Assembly (NCBI RefSeq): GCF_000265405.1
Contig: NC_018010.1
Coordinates: 2,191,501 to 2,255,500 of the forward strand
Reading direction: 5' to 3'
Length of the DNA: 64,000 bases
DNA from: Belliella baltica DSM 15883
Lineage (GTDB): Bacteria > Bacteroidota > Bacteroidia > Cytophagales > Cyclobacteriaceae
In this document: positions 1-7,402 of the stretch, in pieces
Layout of the letters: each line of letters starts with the position of its first letter
Numbering within the stretch: the first letter of the stretch is position 1
The notes under the pieces: generated by a model
The model's input: the letters and a program-made list of their open reading frames with translations, nothing else
The model's database searches: none
Told to the model about the DNA's origin: nothing
Position numbers and translations under genes: made by a program

Positions 1-253
1 TGCCGTCCCGGTCTCTTGGGACTTTGATTTCAGCTTCTCCAAAGGAGTTCTTTATGGTTTTGCTGGAATGGCCATTTCTTGAATTGGAATTATCGGAGTT
101 CTGATGCTTTTCATAACCAAGATGGGCATCTAACTCGCCTTCAAGCATTTTCTCGACAGCTCTTTTCTGAAGCTGTTGAAGAAAGGAATTGAGCTCCCCT
201 GCAGTCTTGAACTGCTTGAGGAAATCATCATTTAATAGATCTTCTTTTTTCAT
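1..253 (-). CDS. IS256-family transposase, N-terminal part (runs off left edge)
   Basis: Reading leftward from an ATG at 251-253, this encodes the first 84 residues of a mutator/IS256-type DDE transposase, the enzyme that cuts and joins the element's ends. The characteristic N-terminal block is visible: KMLEGELDAHLGYEKH, then SRNGHSSKTIKNSFGE and IKVPRDRDG, which match the family pattern of an EGE..AHLGY segment followed by RNG...K and a PRDR.G motif. The catalytic residues lie beyond the window, so activity cannot be judged. The frame is open to base 1. The outer end of the element lies to the right, near base 430. The start is clear because the family normally begins a few residues before this block. 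Confidence 0.9.
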   Translation of the reverse strand, partial: MKKEDLLNDDFLKQFKTAGELNSFLQQLQKRAVEKMLEGELDAHLGYEKHQNSDNSNSRNGHSSKTIKNSFGEAEIKVPRDRDG

Positions 254-430
254 TTTTGCAATCTGTGTGTTAAAGGTAAGAAATTGTCCACACACAGATC
301 GGGTATTCGCCTACCGCGGGTTCCTCAAATTCTCTGTGCGATTTCTTCTAAATCACACAGAGAATTTCGAGGTATAACTTTAACTTCGTAAGTAGCTAAA
401 CCAACTTACACAGTTTTTGTCATAGTCCCC
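254..430. mobile_element. Terminal non-coding end of the IS256-type element
   Basis: This stretch lies between the transposase start and the likely element end, which reads gtcatagtcccc at 419-430. Read inward on the minus strand, the end begins GGGGACTATGACAAAAACTG, which is plausible as a terminal inverted repeat, but the partner end is outside the window. Two perfect hairpins precede the transposase start: arms 261-269/291-299 (9 bp) and 328-338/356-366 (11 bp). Such structures near IS ends often limit read-through transcription into the transposase gene; that role is inferred here. The exact boundary and any target duplication cannot be fixed from one end. Confidence 0.55.
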
Positions 431-467
431 TATAAAAAATAATTCAAAACACTTTAAAAGCTTCTTT

Positions 468-1778
468 TTGAAAAACAGCATACAGTTCTACATGGTCATT
501 TTGATCTATTCAATAGCGCTATTTTTTTTTGGCTATTGTTTTGATCGAAGTGACTTTTTTATTCAGCTGGGATTTTATGCTTTGTGTTTTGGCATTTACC
601 TTCTTATTTGGAAAAATGCTGATCGCTGGAAATTGTCTTTAAAGACAGGATTGATCTTTGCTTTTTTTTTGAGAGCTGTACTTTTGTTTTCTGAACCAGT
701 TTTATCAGACGATTTTTACAGATTTATTTTTGATGGACAATTGATCAAAAATGGAATCAATCCCTATCTCTATCTTCCACAAGAAGCATTTGATTTGTTA
801 AAATTCGGTGATTCAGAGTATTGGAATCAGCTATTGACTCATATGAATTCAAGTGGGTATTATTCAGTTTATCCTCCTTTGCATCAGCTATTTTTCTGGT
901 TAGCAGCATTGGGAGGAGAGGATTTGAGCATGAATATCCTGATTCTTCGACTTGCTATCTTACTTTTTGAAATCCTGAATTGTCTTTTGTTGCTTAAAAT
1001 CCTAATGCAATGGAATCTTCCAAAGGCTAAAGTCCTCTTGTATGCTTTTAATCCACTTGTGATTTTGGAGTTGACGGGTAATCTTCATTTTGAAGGAATG
1101 GTGTTATTCGGATTGTTGGGAATGGTATATTTCATGGGTAAATTGAAAATAGCTAAGGCTTCAATATTTTGGACATGGGCGGTAGGAGTGAAGTTAAGCC
1201 CTTTAATGCTGGGTCCTATCTTGCTGAAGTTTCTTGGTGGAAAAAATAGGCTGGTTTTTCTTTTCCTTTCTGCGCTCGTTATTGTGCTGTTATTTATCCC
1301 ATTATTCTTTGAGGGAGCCTATTTGAATTTTTGGCAAAGCTTCAGGTTGTATCAAAGCAGTTTTGAATTCAATGCCTCTATTTACTATTTTCTCAGATGG
1401 ATTTCTGGATTTTACTTGGATTACAACCCAATTCAAACCCTCGGGCCATTATTGAATATGGTATCTCTCTTTTTGATTTTGTGGGTGAGTTATCATGTCA
1501 AAAAGGATAATTTAGCAGATTTGATACTGCGCATCGTGTGGATTTATTTGATCTATTTACTTTTTCAGACGACAGTACATCCTTGGTATTTGATTCCGGG
1601 TTTTGGATTGGGGATTTTGGTCAAAGATAGAGTGTTCTTGATTTGGACCTGCGTTGTCTTTTTGTCTTATCATGCTTATGATGATTTTGGTGTAGATGAA
1701 AGATGGCCGATTCTTTTGCTAGTCTATACTATACTTTATCTCGTAGTAATCCTTGAAAAAAACAAGATCTTAAAGTAG
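468..1778 (+). CDS. Polytopic membrane glycosyltransferase (GT87/DUF2029-like)
   Basis: A 436-residue inner-membrane protein with roughly ten or more hydrophobic segments. After the first helices comes LSDDFYRFIFDGQLIKNGIN followed by PYLY. This acidic D-D...R...DG....G.NPY pattern is typical of polyprenyl-phosphate-sugar-dependent GT-C mannosyltransferases (GT87/DUF2029/MptB-like), which transfer a sugar on the periplasmic side. A second loop motif, YYSVYPPLHQLFFW, also fits. The donor and acceptor are unknown. The longest frame opens with TTG at 468; an ATG at 492 (MVILIYS) is an alternative. The gene begins only about 38 bp after the IS256-type end, so its native promoter may have been displaced by that insertion. 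It stands alone, with an IS3 element downstream. Confidence 0.75.
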   Translation: MKNSIQFYMVILIYSIALFFFGYCFDRSDFFIQLGFYALCFGIYLLIWKNADRWKLSLKTGLIFAFFLRAVLLFSEPVLSDDFYRFIFDGQLIKNGINPYLYLPQEAFDLLKFGDSEYWNQLLTHMNSSGYYSVYPPLHQLFFWLAALGGEDLSMNILILRLAILLFEILNCLLLLKILMQWNLPKAKVLLYAFNPLVILELTGNLHFEGMVLFGLLGMVYFMGKLKIAKASIFWTWAVGVKLSPLMLGPILLKFLGGKNRLVFLFLSALVIVLLFIPLFFEGAYLNFWQSFRLYQSSFEFNASIYYFLRWISGFYLDYNPIQTLGPLLNMVSLFLILWVSYHVKKDNLADLILRIVWIYLIYLLFQTTVHPWYLIPGFGLGILVKDRVFLIWTCVVFLSYHAYDDFGVDERWPILLLVYTILYLVVILEKNKILK

Positions 1779-1929
1779 TATAGGAAGTTATATTTTTGAA
1801 ATGTTATTAAAAATTGATTCTAAAATTTGGTTCTTATTTCGGCTAATTCTTATCCTCGTGTGGTAAAGGGCTGCTTTTTTGCGACAAGTTAAAAATAGAG
1901 TTTTAACTTTATAAATAGCAAAAAAGAGT

Positions 1930-2196
1930 ATGAAAAAGTCAAAGTTTACAGAAGCACAGATCTTGAAAGTGCTAAAAACCCAAGAGGAGGGAAAAAAGGT
2001 AAGTGAGATCTGCCGCGAGTTCGGTATTTCAGAGCCAACATTTTACAATTGGAAGAGCCGATATGGCGGAATGACATTGTCTGAGCTACAGCGCGTTAAA
2101 GAGCTGGAGGCTGAAAATGCACGCTTAAAGCGGTTAGTTGCAGATTTATCTTTAGACAACCAAGTGCTTAAAGAGATTAACTCAAAAAAGTGGTAA
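1930..2196 (+). CDS. IS3-family transposase OrfA
   Basis: An 88-residue DNA-binding subunit. Residues about 5-45 form a helix-turn-helix (EAQILKVLKTQEEGKKVSEI, then CREFGISEPTFYNWKSRYGG), and residues about 50-85 form a leucine-zipper-like coiled coil (LQRVKELEAENARLKRLVAD). This is the OrfA architecture of IS3 elements of the IS407 kind, and it recognises the terminal repeats. The gene overlaps orfB by 7 nt. Near its end lies the heptamer A AAA AAG at 2184-2190 in the correct codon phase for -1 slippage, so a share of ribosomes should continue into orfB to give the OrfAB transposase. Unshifted ribosomes stop at 2194-2196. Confidence 0.93.
   Translation: MKKSKFTEAQILKVLKTQEEGKKVSEICREFGISEPTFYNWKSRYGGMTLSELQRVKELEAENARLKRLVADLSLDNQVLKEINSKKW
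2184..2190 (+). promoter_or_regulatory. Programmed -1 frameshift heptamer A_AAA_AAG
   Basis: In the orfA frame the codons are tcA AAA AAG TGG TAA. A shift back by one base makes GTG at 2190-2192 the next codon, which is exactly the orfB frame. This is the classic slippery sequence of IS3 elements and would yield a fused OrfAB protein. The orfB frame also begins with GTG here, so independent initiation cannot be excluded. Confidence 0.75.
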
Positions 2197-3005
2197 CGTC
2201 TTATCAAAAGGAGCAATGCTTAACTTTTGTGCAAGAAGTTTTTCCTAAGTTAAGTTATGCTAAGACGTGTAAGTTGGTTAGTTGCTCAAGAACAAATAAG
2301 TATTACAAAAAAGTAATGCCTGAGAAGGATGTCGTGGTTAAAGAGGCTATTTCAAGTGTGATTGGTACGAGTCGATTAGGGCGAAGAAAAGTAATTGTAA
2401 AAGTGCAAAAGAAGTATCCGGGTATTGGAGCAGCAAAAATCAGACGTGTTTACGAAAAGGAAGGTTTTTCACTGTATAAGCGAATGAAGAAAAGACGCAT
2501 TGATAATCCTGCAAATCCGATTGAAGTACCATTAGCTGCAAATGTAGAATGGGCAATGGATTTCATGTCTGATTCACTGGCAAGTGGTAAAAAGTTCAGA
2601 ACACTCAATATTGTCGATCAATACAATCGAAAATGCCTAGAAATAGGCATAAACTACTCACTTCCATCAAGAAAAGTGATTGAAATCTTAGAAAGAACCA
2701 TTATTGAGCACGGAAAACCTTTAGGAATTAGAACCGACAATGGACCAGAGTTTACATCGTGTTTATTTCAAATCTGGCTAGACAAAAACGATATAGAGTG
2801 GATAAAAATCCAGAAAGGGAAGCCACAACAGAACGCTATCGTTGAGCGATTTAACAGGACTTACCGCGAAGACATTCTTGATGCTAACTTATTCTTTTCA
2901 TTGGATCATGTCTATGAAGTAACTCAACCCTGGAAAGAAGATTACAACCAAGAAAGACCCCACGAGTCCCTGAACTATTGTACACCAAATGAATACGCGG
3001 CATGA
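2190..3005 (+). CDS. IS3-family transposase OrfB (DDE integrase core)
   Basis: The catalytic part of the transposase, 271 residues as counted from the GTG at the frameshift site. The rve core carries all three acidic residues: D124 in WAMDFMSD, D183 in RTDNGPEF and E219 in NAIVERFNRTYRE, giving the DD(35)E spacing. An N-terminal HTH_21-like region (residues 60-100) precedes it. The C-terminus ends with the usual RPHESLNYCTPNEYAA. No internal stop or frameshift is seen, so the element may be active. It is probably made as an OrfAB fusion by -1 slippage at 2184-2190 rather than from its own GTG. Confidence 0.92.
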   Translation: MVTSYQKEQCLTFVQEVFPKLSYAKTCKLVSCSRTNKYYKKVMPEKDVVVKEAISSVIGTSRLGRRKVIVKVQKKYPGIGAAKIRRVYEKEGFSLYKRMKKRRIDNPANPIEVPLAANVEWAMDFMSDSLASGKKFRTLNIVDQYNRKCLEIGINYSLPSRKVIEILERTIIEHGKPLGIRTDNGPEFTSCLFQIWLDKNDIEWIKIQKGKPQQNAIVERFNRTYREDILDANLFFSLDHVYEVTQPWKEDYNQERPHESLNYCTPNEYAA

Positions 3006-3235
3006 TGTGGGTTTTTGAAGGCATAGCACTCGGAAAATGGGTAAAAAGAAAGACGTCCAACAATCGAACGCCTCCCTTTCATTTTCGTCGGTCAATTTAT
3101 CCCTGATGAGTTGCTCCCCAGCAGAGCTCATTTCCGTTTCAATTGAACAGTTCAAATTTCAATTTAATCAACTATATTTACAAACTGTCGAAAAAAGCAA
3201 CCACTTACCCTTTACCTTCAAATAATTTAAGTCTG

Positions 3236-3949
3236 ATGAATAAAGTCATTTATGTAGTTTTATTTATTTTTGTATATGCTTCTTCCTGCTCTCCATCACC
3301 AGAAAAACAGGCTAAAGAGATCATTGCCTCATCTATTTCCTATCACGACCCCAAATCCAATTGGGGAAATTTGGAGCGTATTGTTGTAGAAAAGCAGCAG
3401 ATCAATTATGATTCAGAAGGTCTTGAAACAAGCGAAATCATATTTTCTCAAGAGTTCCGACTCAAGCCTTATTTCGAAGCAAAGCATACTTGGGAAAAAG
3501 ATAGCATCACTCACAAAGTGACCTTTGATGGCTTAAACGTAAACTATATGATGGGGGAAAATGAGGTGCTGAATCCAGGATTTCTCAAAAGCAATAAAGC
3601 TGAATTGGAATTAGCCTATCTGGATTTGGTTATGCCGATGACACTTTCTTCAATGTCAAAAAGCCTACTATATCAAAATAAAATCAATCTCTCAGATAAT
3701 AGAGTAGCTGAAACTGTTGCGGTAGAGTTGAAAGATGGTAAAAACCTAGACCTCTATTTTCTACCGGAAACCTATCAACTTATTGCTTATAAACAAAAGA
3801 TAAGAGATGAATTTGAGGTTGTAAATAATGTTGAAATGCAGGACTATAAAGGGATGAGTTTTCCTGCAAAAAAAGAGGTCTTTGCTTCTGATAGTCTTGG
3901 GAATCATCTTTATCTTAAATCAATCATTACCTATCAATTAACAAATTGA
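3236..3949 (+). CDS. Lipoprotein, probably a diverged DUF6503-like paralogue
   Basis: A 237-residue predicted lipoprotein. A frame upstream would add 31 residues reaching into the IS3 end, but the ATG at 3236 gives a proper lipoprotein signal (MNKVIYVVLFIFVYASSC, lipobox cysteine at residue 18), so I chose it. The mature N-terminus, PEKQAKEIIASSISYHDPKS, resembles the start of the next gene's product (SEAEKIIDQSIAAHGG), suggesting a tandem duplication that has drifted. The rest is beta-rich with no catalytic motif I recognise; the fold may be LolA/LppX-like, but that is only a guess. It starts 15 bp after the candidate IS3 right end, so its expression may depend on that junction. Confidence 0.75.
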   Translation: MNKVIYVVLFIFVYASSCSPSPEKQAKEIIASSISYHDPKSNWGNLERIVVEKQQINYDSEGLETSEIIFSQEFRLKPYFEAKHTWEKDSITHKVTFDGLNVNYMMGENEVLNPGFLKSNKAELELAYLDLVMPMTLSSMSKSLLYQNKINLSDNRVAETVAVELKDGKNLDLYFLPETYQLIAYKQKIRDEFEVVNNVEMQDYKGMSFPAKKEVFASDSLGNHLYLKSIITYQLTN

Positions 3950-3986
3950 TTCCTTAAATTTCGAAAAACCTTAATCTACCCTTGAA

Positions 3987-4715
3987 ATGAAATACGCTTT
4001 AATTTATTTACTGGGAGCATTTTTGCTCTTCTCCTGTGATCCAAAATCGGAAGCTGAAAAAATCATTGATCAATCGATTGCCGCACATGGGGGGACCAAG
4101 TTTGAGTCTTCCAGAATCAGTTTTGACTTCCGAGATCGATCTTATCAAATATTCAAATCACCATCTGCTTATGAATATATCAGGTCATTTTCGGATAGTA
4201 CAGGCCAAGTGAAAGATGTGTTGAATAACTCAGGATTTACACGGTTTGTAAACGAGGAGAAAGTTGAGTTGGAAGAAAAAAGAGAGAAAGCTTTTACTAA
4301 TTCTGTCAATTCTGTAGCCTACTTTGCTTACTTGCCCTATGGCTTAAATGATCCTGCTGTTTTCAAAAATCTTGTGGGGGAAACAGAAATGGATGGTAAC
4401 AAATACCATGTGATCAAAGTGACTTTCTCTGAAGAGGGTGGAGGCGAAGATTTCGATGATGAATTTTTATATTGGATCAATCAGGAAACCTTTTTGGTGG
4501 ATTATTTGGCTTATTCCTACCATACAGATGGTGGAGGAGTTCGCTTCCGCAAAGCAATCAAAAAACATGAAATCGGCGGCCTGATTCTTCAAGATTACGA
4601 AAACTACAAGCCAGCTGATGAAACTGTTCCCGTCGAAGAAATGGAAGCATTGTATAAAGCAGGTGAATTGGAATTACTCTCTGAAATCTTGTTAGAGAAC
4701 GTAGTGGTGGAGTAG
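3987..4715 (+). CDS. DUF6503-family lipoprotein
   Basis: A 242-residue lipoprotein with signal MKYALIYLLGAFLLFSC (cysteine 17). It then continues SEAEKIIDQSIAAHGGTKFE, the start typical of the DUF6503 family in marine and soil Bacteroidota. Family members are periplasmic or outer-membrane beta-sheet proteins of unknown function, sometimes mis-named as aldolases. The gene follows its likely paralogue after 37 bp, so the two are probably co-transcribed. It is convergent with the DUF4268 gene across a short repeat-rich spacer. No enzymatic motif is visible. Confidence 0.8.
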   Translation: MKYALIYLLGAFLLFSCDPKSEAEKIIDQSIAAHGGTKFESSRISFDFRDRSYQIFKSPSAYEYIRSFSDSTGQVKDVLNNSGFTRFVNEEKVELEEKREKAFTNSVNSVAYFAYLPYGLNDPAVFKNLVGETEMDGNKYHVIKVTFSEEGGGEDFDDEFLYWINQETFLVDYLAYSYHTDGGGVRFRKAIKKHEIGGLILQDYENYKPADETVPVEEMEALYKAGELELLSEILLENVVVE

Positions 4716-4761
4716 GGGAAGATTGGAGATTTTAACCAGAAACTTAATTCACAAATTATCA

Positions 4762-4827
4762 CAATAACAAATCCTTATTCCCTCAATAACCAATCCCTAA
4801 TTCCCTGTTAACCAATCTCTAATTCCT
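4762..4827 (+). repeat. Imperfect tandem repeat, 21-23 bp units
   Basis: Three degenerate copies at 4762-4783, 4784-4806 and 4807-4827 share the core aaccaatcnctaattcc. A fourth, more decayed copy runs on to about 4855. They fill the spacer between two convergent genes. No hairpin or coding potential is apparent. Confidence 0.5.
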
Positions 4828-4854
4828 AGTTCCTGATCACCCAATAACTAATCC

Positions 4855-5316
4855 TCAGAGCTCCTCAAAAGCAGGTTTCATATTTGCCCAAAAAGCATCG
4901 AGGGCAATAATTCGTGGCTTGAGGAAGGAAATGATTTTTGACCAATCATTCCCATCCATCACATTTGCGTCAAGTAGGATGATGTAGATTTTAGAGCTGA
5001 TCTTTCCAAATTCATCTTCGTGATGTAACTCCCAGTTCCATTTTTCTCCAATTTCAGATTGAAGGAGGTTTTTGAATTCGACAAACTGCTCAAAAAATAA
5101 CTGTTGTAATTCAATATCTGGGTGATTGATTTCAATACCAATAGAGGCGAAATCATTTTCCGCTTCCATTCTGAAAAAAATATGTTTGATGCCAGTTTTA
5201 TAATTGGACCAATTGACGCGAACCCCCGTTTCTGAGGGTACAGGCTTCATATATTGACCAAATGCCGTCCAAAAATCTTTCCTGATTTTAGATTTTTCTG
5301 CCTTACTGTACATCAA
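4855..5316 (-). CDS. DUF4268 domain protein
   Basis: A 153-residue soluble protein. The N-terminus (YSKAEKSKIRKDFWTAFGQY) and GVRVNWSNYKTGIKHIFFRM match the stand-alone DUF4268 proteins common in Bacteroidota. The domain also occurs near nucleases in some proteins, but no catalytic residues are evident here and the function is unknown. It is the last gene of a five-gene minus-strand operon, and its start abuts the stop of the ChaN gene with no gap. Two ATGs in a row (MM) leave the start uncertain by one codon. Confidence 0.8.
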   Translation of the reverse strand: MMYSKAEKSKIRKDFWTAFGQYMKPVPSETGVRVNWSNYKTGIKHIFFRMEAENDFASIGIEINHPDIELQQLFFEQFVEFKNLLQSEIGEKWNWELHHEDEFGKISSKIYIILLDANVMDGNDWSKIISFLKPRIIALDAFWANMKPAFEEL

Positions 5317-6180
5317 TCAATAACTTTTTGGGCTATCTGTAGGAAGGACGATTATAAAGTCAGCAATTCCTTTGGAAGCTTCGAGTAGGGAAGTGGTATC
5401 ACCCTGTTCGACAGTGGCAATGGTTAAGATTTTTATCTTAGGATATTCTTTTCTCAAGTACCATACGATTCCTTCATAGTTGTTGGAATGGTAAGAACCA
5501 TTGACGTGAAAGATGCTTTTCTTTTTATTGATAAATTCAAAAAGTGAATAGGCCATAGTAGCATCTTTGATGGCTTGGGCTTCGACCATAAAGTCTGCAT
5601 TCATTCCAGAACCATGCATCATCCCTTTCATTCCCTCATATCCTGGCAATGTCATATCTACTTCGATTGGCAGGGGAGCAATGGATTTTTTTGCTTCTTT
5701 TGAGAAAGTCTCAAGACTTCCCAAACCTTCACGACTGACTACAGATGCGTATTTTCTAGGGATATTTGTGGCGACAAAAGGAATTTGATTTTGTTTGGCA
5801 AATAGCATCAAAGGCTTGTAATCTGGAATGTAATTATTCCAAAGTTTAGCTTCAGCCTCAAAGTTTTTATCGGTGATTTTTCCTTCAAGCCATTCATCGA
5901 TATTCAATTGATCATCTCTTTCAAAAAACTCACCTCCCAAAATGATATCTTTTTGGTTTTCTTTAAGGTTTTTGAGGATTTGAAGTTGTAGCCAATGCGC
6001 TACACTGTTATTATGTAACTCACCGAAAAATGTAACTTCGGCTTGATTGATGGATTCAAACAGCTGCTTTTCATCAAGCAATTCACCATTACTAGAATAG
6101 ATTTGATAGATTTTACCCTGAGCATTTACATTTATGCTCAATAAGGAAATAAAAGTGCAAATGAGTAATTTTTTAATCAT
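5317..6180 (-). CDS. ChaN-family (DUF399) haem-binding-like protein
   Basis: A 287-residue exported protein with a cleavable signal peptide (MIKKLLICTFISLLSINVNA). Motifs of the ChaN/DUF399 family are clear: FFGELHNNSVAHWLQ near residue 50, GGEFFERDDQ near 82, and the C-terminal NGSYHSNNYEG with its histidine, near 228. Campylobacter ChaN binds paired haems and is thought to aid iron uptake; activity in this organism is inferred only from family membership. No lipobox is seen, so it is probably periplasmic. It overlaps folB by 8 nt, showing translational coupling inside the WD40-DivIVA-folB-ChaN-DUF4268 operon. Confidence 0.85.
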   Translation of the reverse strand: MIKKLLICTFISLLSINVNAQGKIYQIYSSNGELLDEKQLFESINQAEVTFFGELHNNSVAHWLQLQILKNLKENQKDIILGGEFFERDDQLNIDEWLEGKITDKNFEAEAKLWNNYIPDYKPLMLFAKQNQIPFVATNIPRKYASVVSREGLGSLETFSKEAKKSIAPLPIEVDMTLPGYEGMKGMMHGSGMNADFMVEAQAIKDATMAYSLFEFINKKKSIFHVNGSYHSNNYEGIVWYLRKEYPKIKILTIATVEQGDTTSLLEASKGIADFIIVLPTDSPKSY

Positions 6181-6538
6181 AGTCTTCAGGATAATTTACA
6201 GTCACAACAGAATAGTTGACCACACCACCTATGGCAGGGTTATGTTTTTTGATGGTAATGCAAACTTGCTTTGATGCTGGATAGATCTTCAAAATATCGG
6301 TAATAATTAAATGTGCCAAATGCTCTAATAATTTTACAGGTTCGAGCATATGAGATTTTGCTATTTGGTAGATTTTAGCATAATCCACAGTGTCTTTGAG
6401 TTGATCATGGAGCATGGCATTTCTAAAATCGGTTTCTACATGAATATCAACTGTGAATCGATTTCCTAGCTTTGTTTCTTCTGAAAAGACACCGTGATAT
6501 GCATGAAATTCTATTCCTTCAAGTGAAACTTTTCCCAT
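6173..6538 (-). CDS. folB: Dihydroneopterin aldolase
   Basis: A 121-residue cytosolic enzyme of folate synthesis that splits 7,8-dihydroneopterin into 6-hydroxymethyl-dihydropterin and glycolaldehyde. The sequence has the family start VSLEGIEFHAYHGVFSEE, the substrate-binding stretch LLEHLAHLI with its conserved glutamate, and the C-terminal catalytic-lysine region VCITIKKHNPAIGG. The length is normal. It overlaps the DivIVA-like gene by 1 nt and the ChaN gene by 8 nt, so it is translated as part of a coupled operon. No other folate genes lie nearby except thyA and a PabC-like gene about 50 kb away. Confidence 0.95.
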   Translation of the reverse strand: MGKVSLEGIEFHAYHGVFSEETKLGNRFTVDIHVETDFRNAMLHDQLKDTVDYAKIYQIAKSHMLEPVKLLEHLAHLIITDILKIYPASKQVCITIKKHNPAIGGVVNYSVVTVNYPEDYD

Positions 6539-7395
6539 TAGTCAATATCATCAAAAAATGAATTCCCTTTTTTTTCTTTGTTCTTCTCTTCTTCAGGTTT
6601 TTGAAGTTCAGGATCTTGATTGATACTCACTTTTTCTTCCATTGAAGCTTGAGTAGGCACTTCTTTTTCAATAACTTCTTCTTGATCATTACCATCTGCA
6701 GTGATTTCTTCATCGAGCATTTCTACTTCTTCTGAATCATGTTTTTCAAGCTCAGACTCTTCAATCGTATGAATCTCCATTTTCTCTTCTTCCAAGCTGC
6801 TGATATTAGCTATGGTAAATGAATTGGATTTATTCAAAGTTTCTACCATTTCTAAATGAGCCTTGATGTTAACTTTCTTAATGTCATTATTAGAGACAGT
6901 GATATTATCTTCAATATCTTCGGCAAGTTTTTTGAGATTTTTTAGGATCAATTCTCTTTGATAAACCAAGGTTTCGTAGCCACTTACTAAGTCTGAAACA
7001 TCAGCTTTCAATTCTGCCATGATTTGCTTTCCTTTTTGCTCTGCAGATTCTATAAGACTTTGCGATTGAGTTTGGGCGTCATTGAGCATAGCTTGAGCAT
7101 TTTGTTGTGCTTCCCTTACTATGTGGTCAGCTGCATCATTGGCTTCTTCGATGATGCTTGCTCCTGTATCTTCAGCCGTTTTTAGAGTTCTAAAAAGCGA
7201 AGCCTCAACTTCTTTTAGTTTATTTGCTTCTTTGTTGCTCTGTTCTAATTTTTTTTGAAGTTCTTCGTTTTCAACAACTAGTTTTTCCCATTCTTCGGAA
7301 AGTTCTTTTAAAAATACATCAACTTCATCTTTGTCATACCCTCTAAAATTTTTCTCAAAGGATTTTTTACGAATTTCTAAGGCTGTTATTTTCAT
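6538..7395 (-). CDS. DivIVA-domain coiled-coil protein
   Basis: A 285-residue cytoplasmic protein. Residues 1-60 carry the DivIVA/GpsB-type start (ALEIRKKSFEKNFRGYDKDE, then VDVFLKELSEEW). A long coiled coil spans about 25-130, and the tail from about 200 is very acidic (runs of E and D) and likely disordered. In Firmicutes and Actinobacteria such proteins mark curved membrane and steer division or polar growth. In Bacteroidota the role is largely unstudied. The gene sits 7 bp after the WD40 gene and overlaps folB by 1 nt. Confidence 0.85.
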   Translation of the reverse strand: MKITALEIRKKSFEKNFRGYDKDEVDVFLKELSEEWEKLVVENEELQKKLEQSNKEANKLKEVEASLFRTLKTAEDTGASIIEEANDAADHIVREAQQNAQAMLNDAQTQSQSLIESAEQKGKQIMAELKADVSDLVSGYETLVYQRELILKNLKKLAEDIEDNITVSNNDIKKVNIKAHLEMVETLNKSNSFTIANISSLEEEKMEIHTIEESELEKHDSEEVEMLDEEITADGNDQEEVIEKEVPTQASMEEKVSINQDPELQKPEEEKNKEKKGNSFFDDID

Positions 7396-7402
7396 AGTGA
7401 TT

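Larger units (their letters stand above)
1859..3220 (+). mobile_element. IS3-family insertion sequence (about 1.36 kb)
   Basis: The element carries overlapping orfA and orfB in the standard IS3 arrangement. Candidate imperfect terminal inverted repeats were found by eye. The left end near 1859 reads TGTGGTAAAGGG and then TGCTTTTTTGCGACA. The reverse complement of the right end, starting at 3220, reads TGAAGGTAAAGGG and then TGCTTTTTTCGACA. The two blocks match, but the spacing between them differs by about 6 bp, so the repeat is gapped. I see no target-site duplication at these boundaries. The length is normal for the family. The 3' side of the element would end just before the lipoprotein gene at 3236. 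The coding part is certain; the ends are tentative. Confidence 0.55.

Noticed and set aside
1859..3220. Target-site duplication around the IS3 element
   Set aside because: Flanks (cctcg on the left, aataa on the right) do not match at any tested boundary.
2898..3225. Short frames at the right end of the IS3 element
   Set aside because: They overlap orfB or the IS terminus and show no family resemblance.
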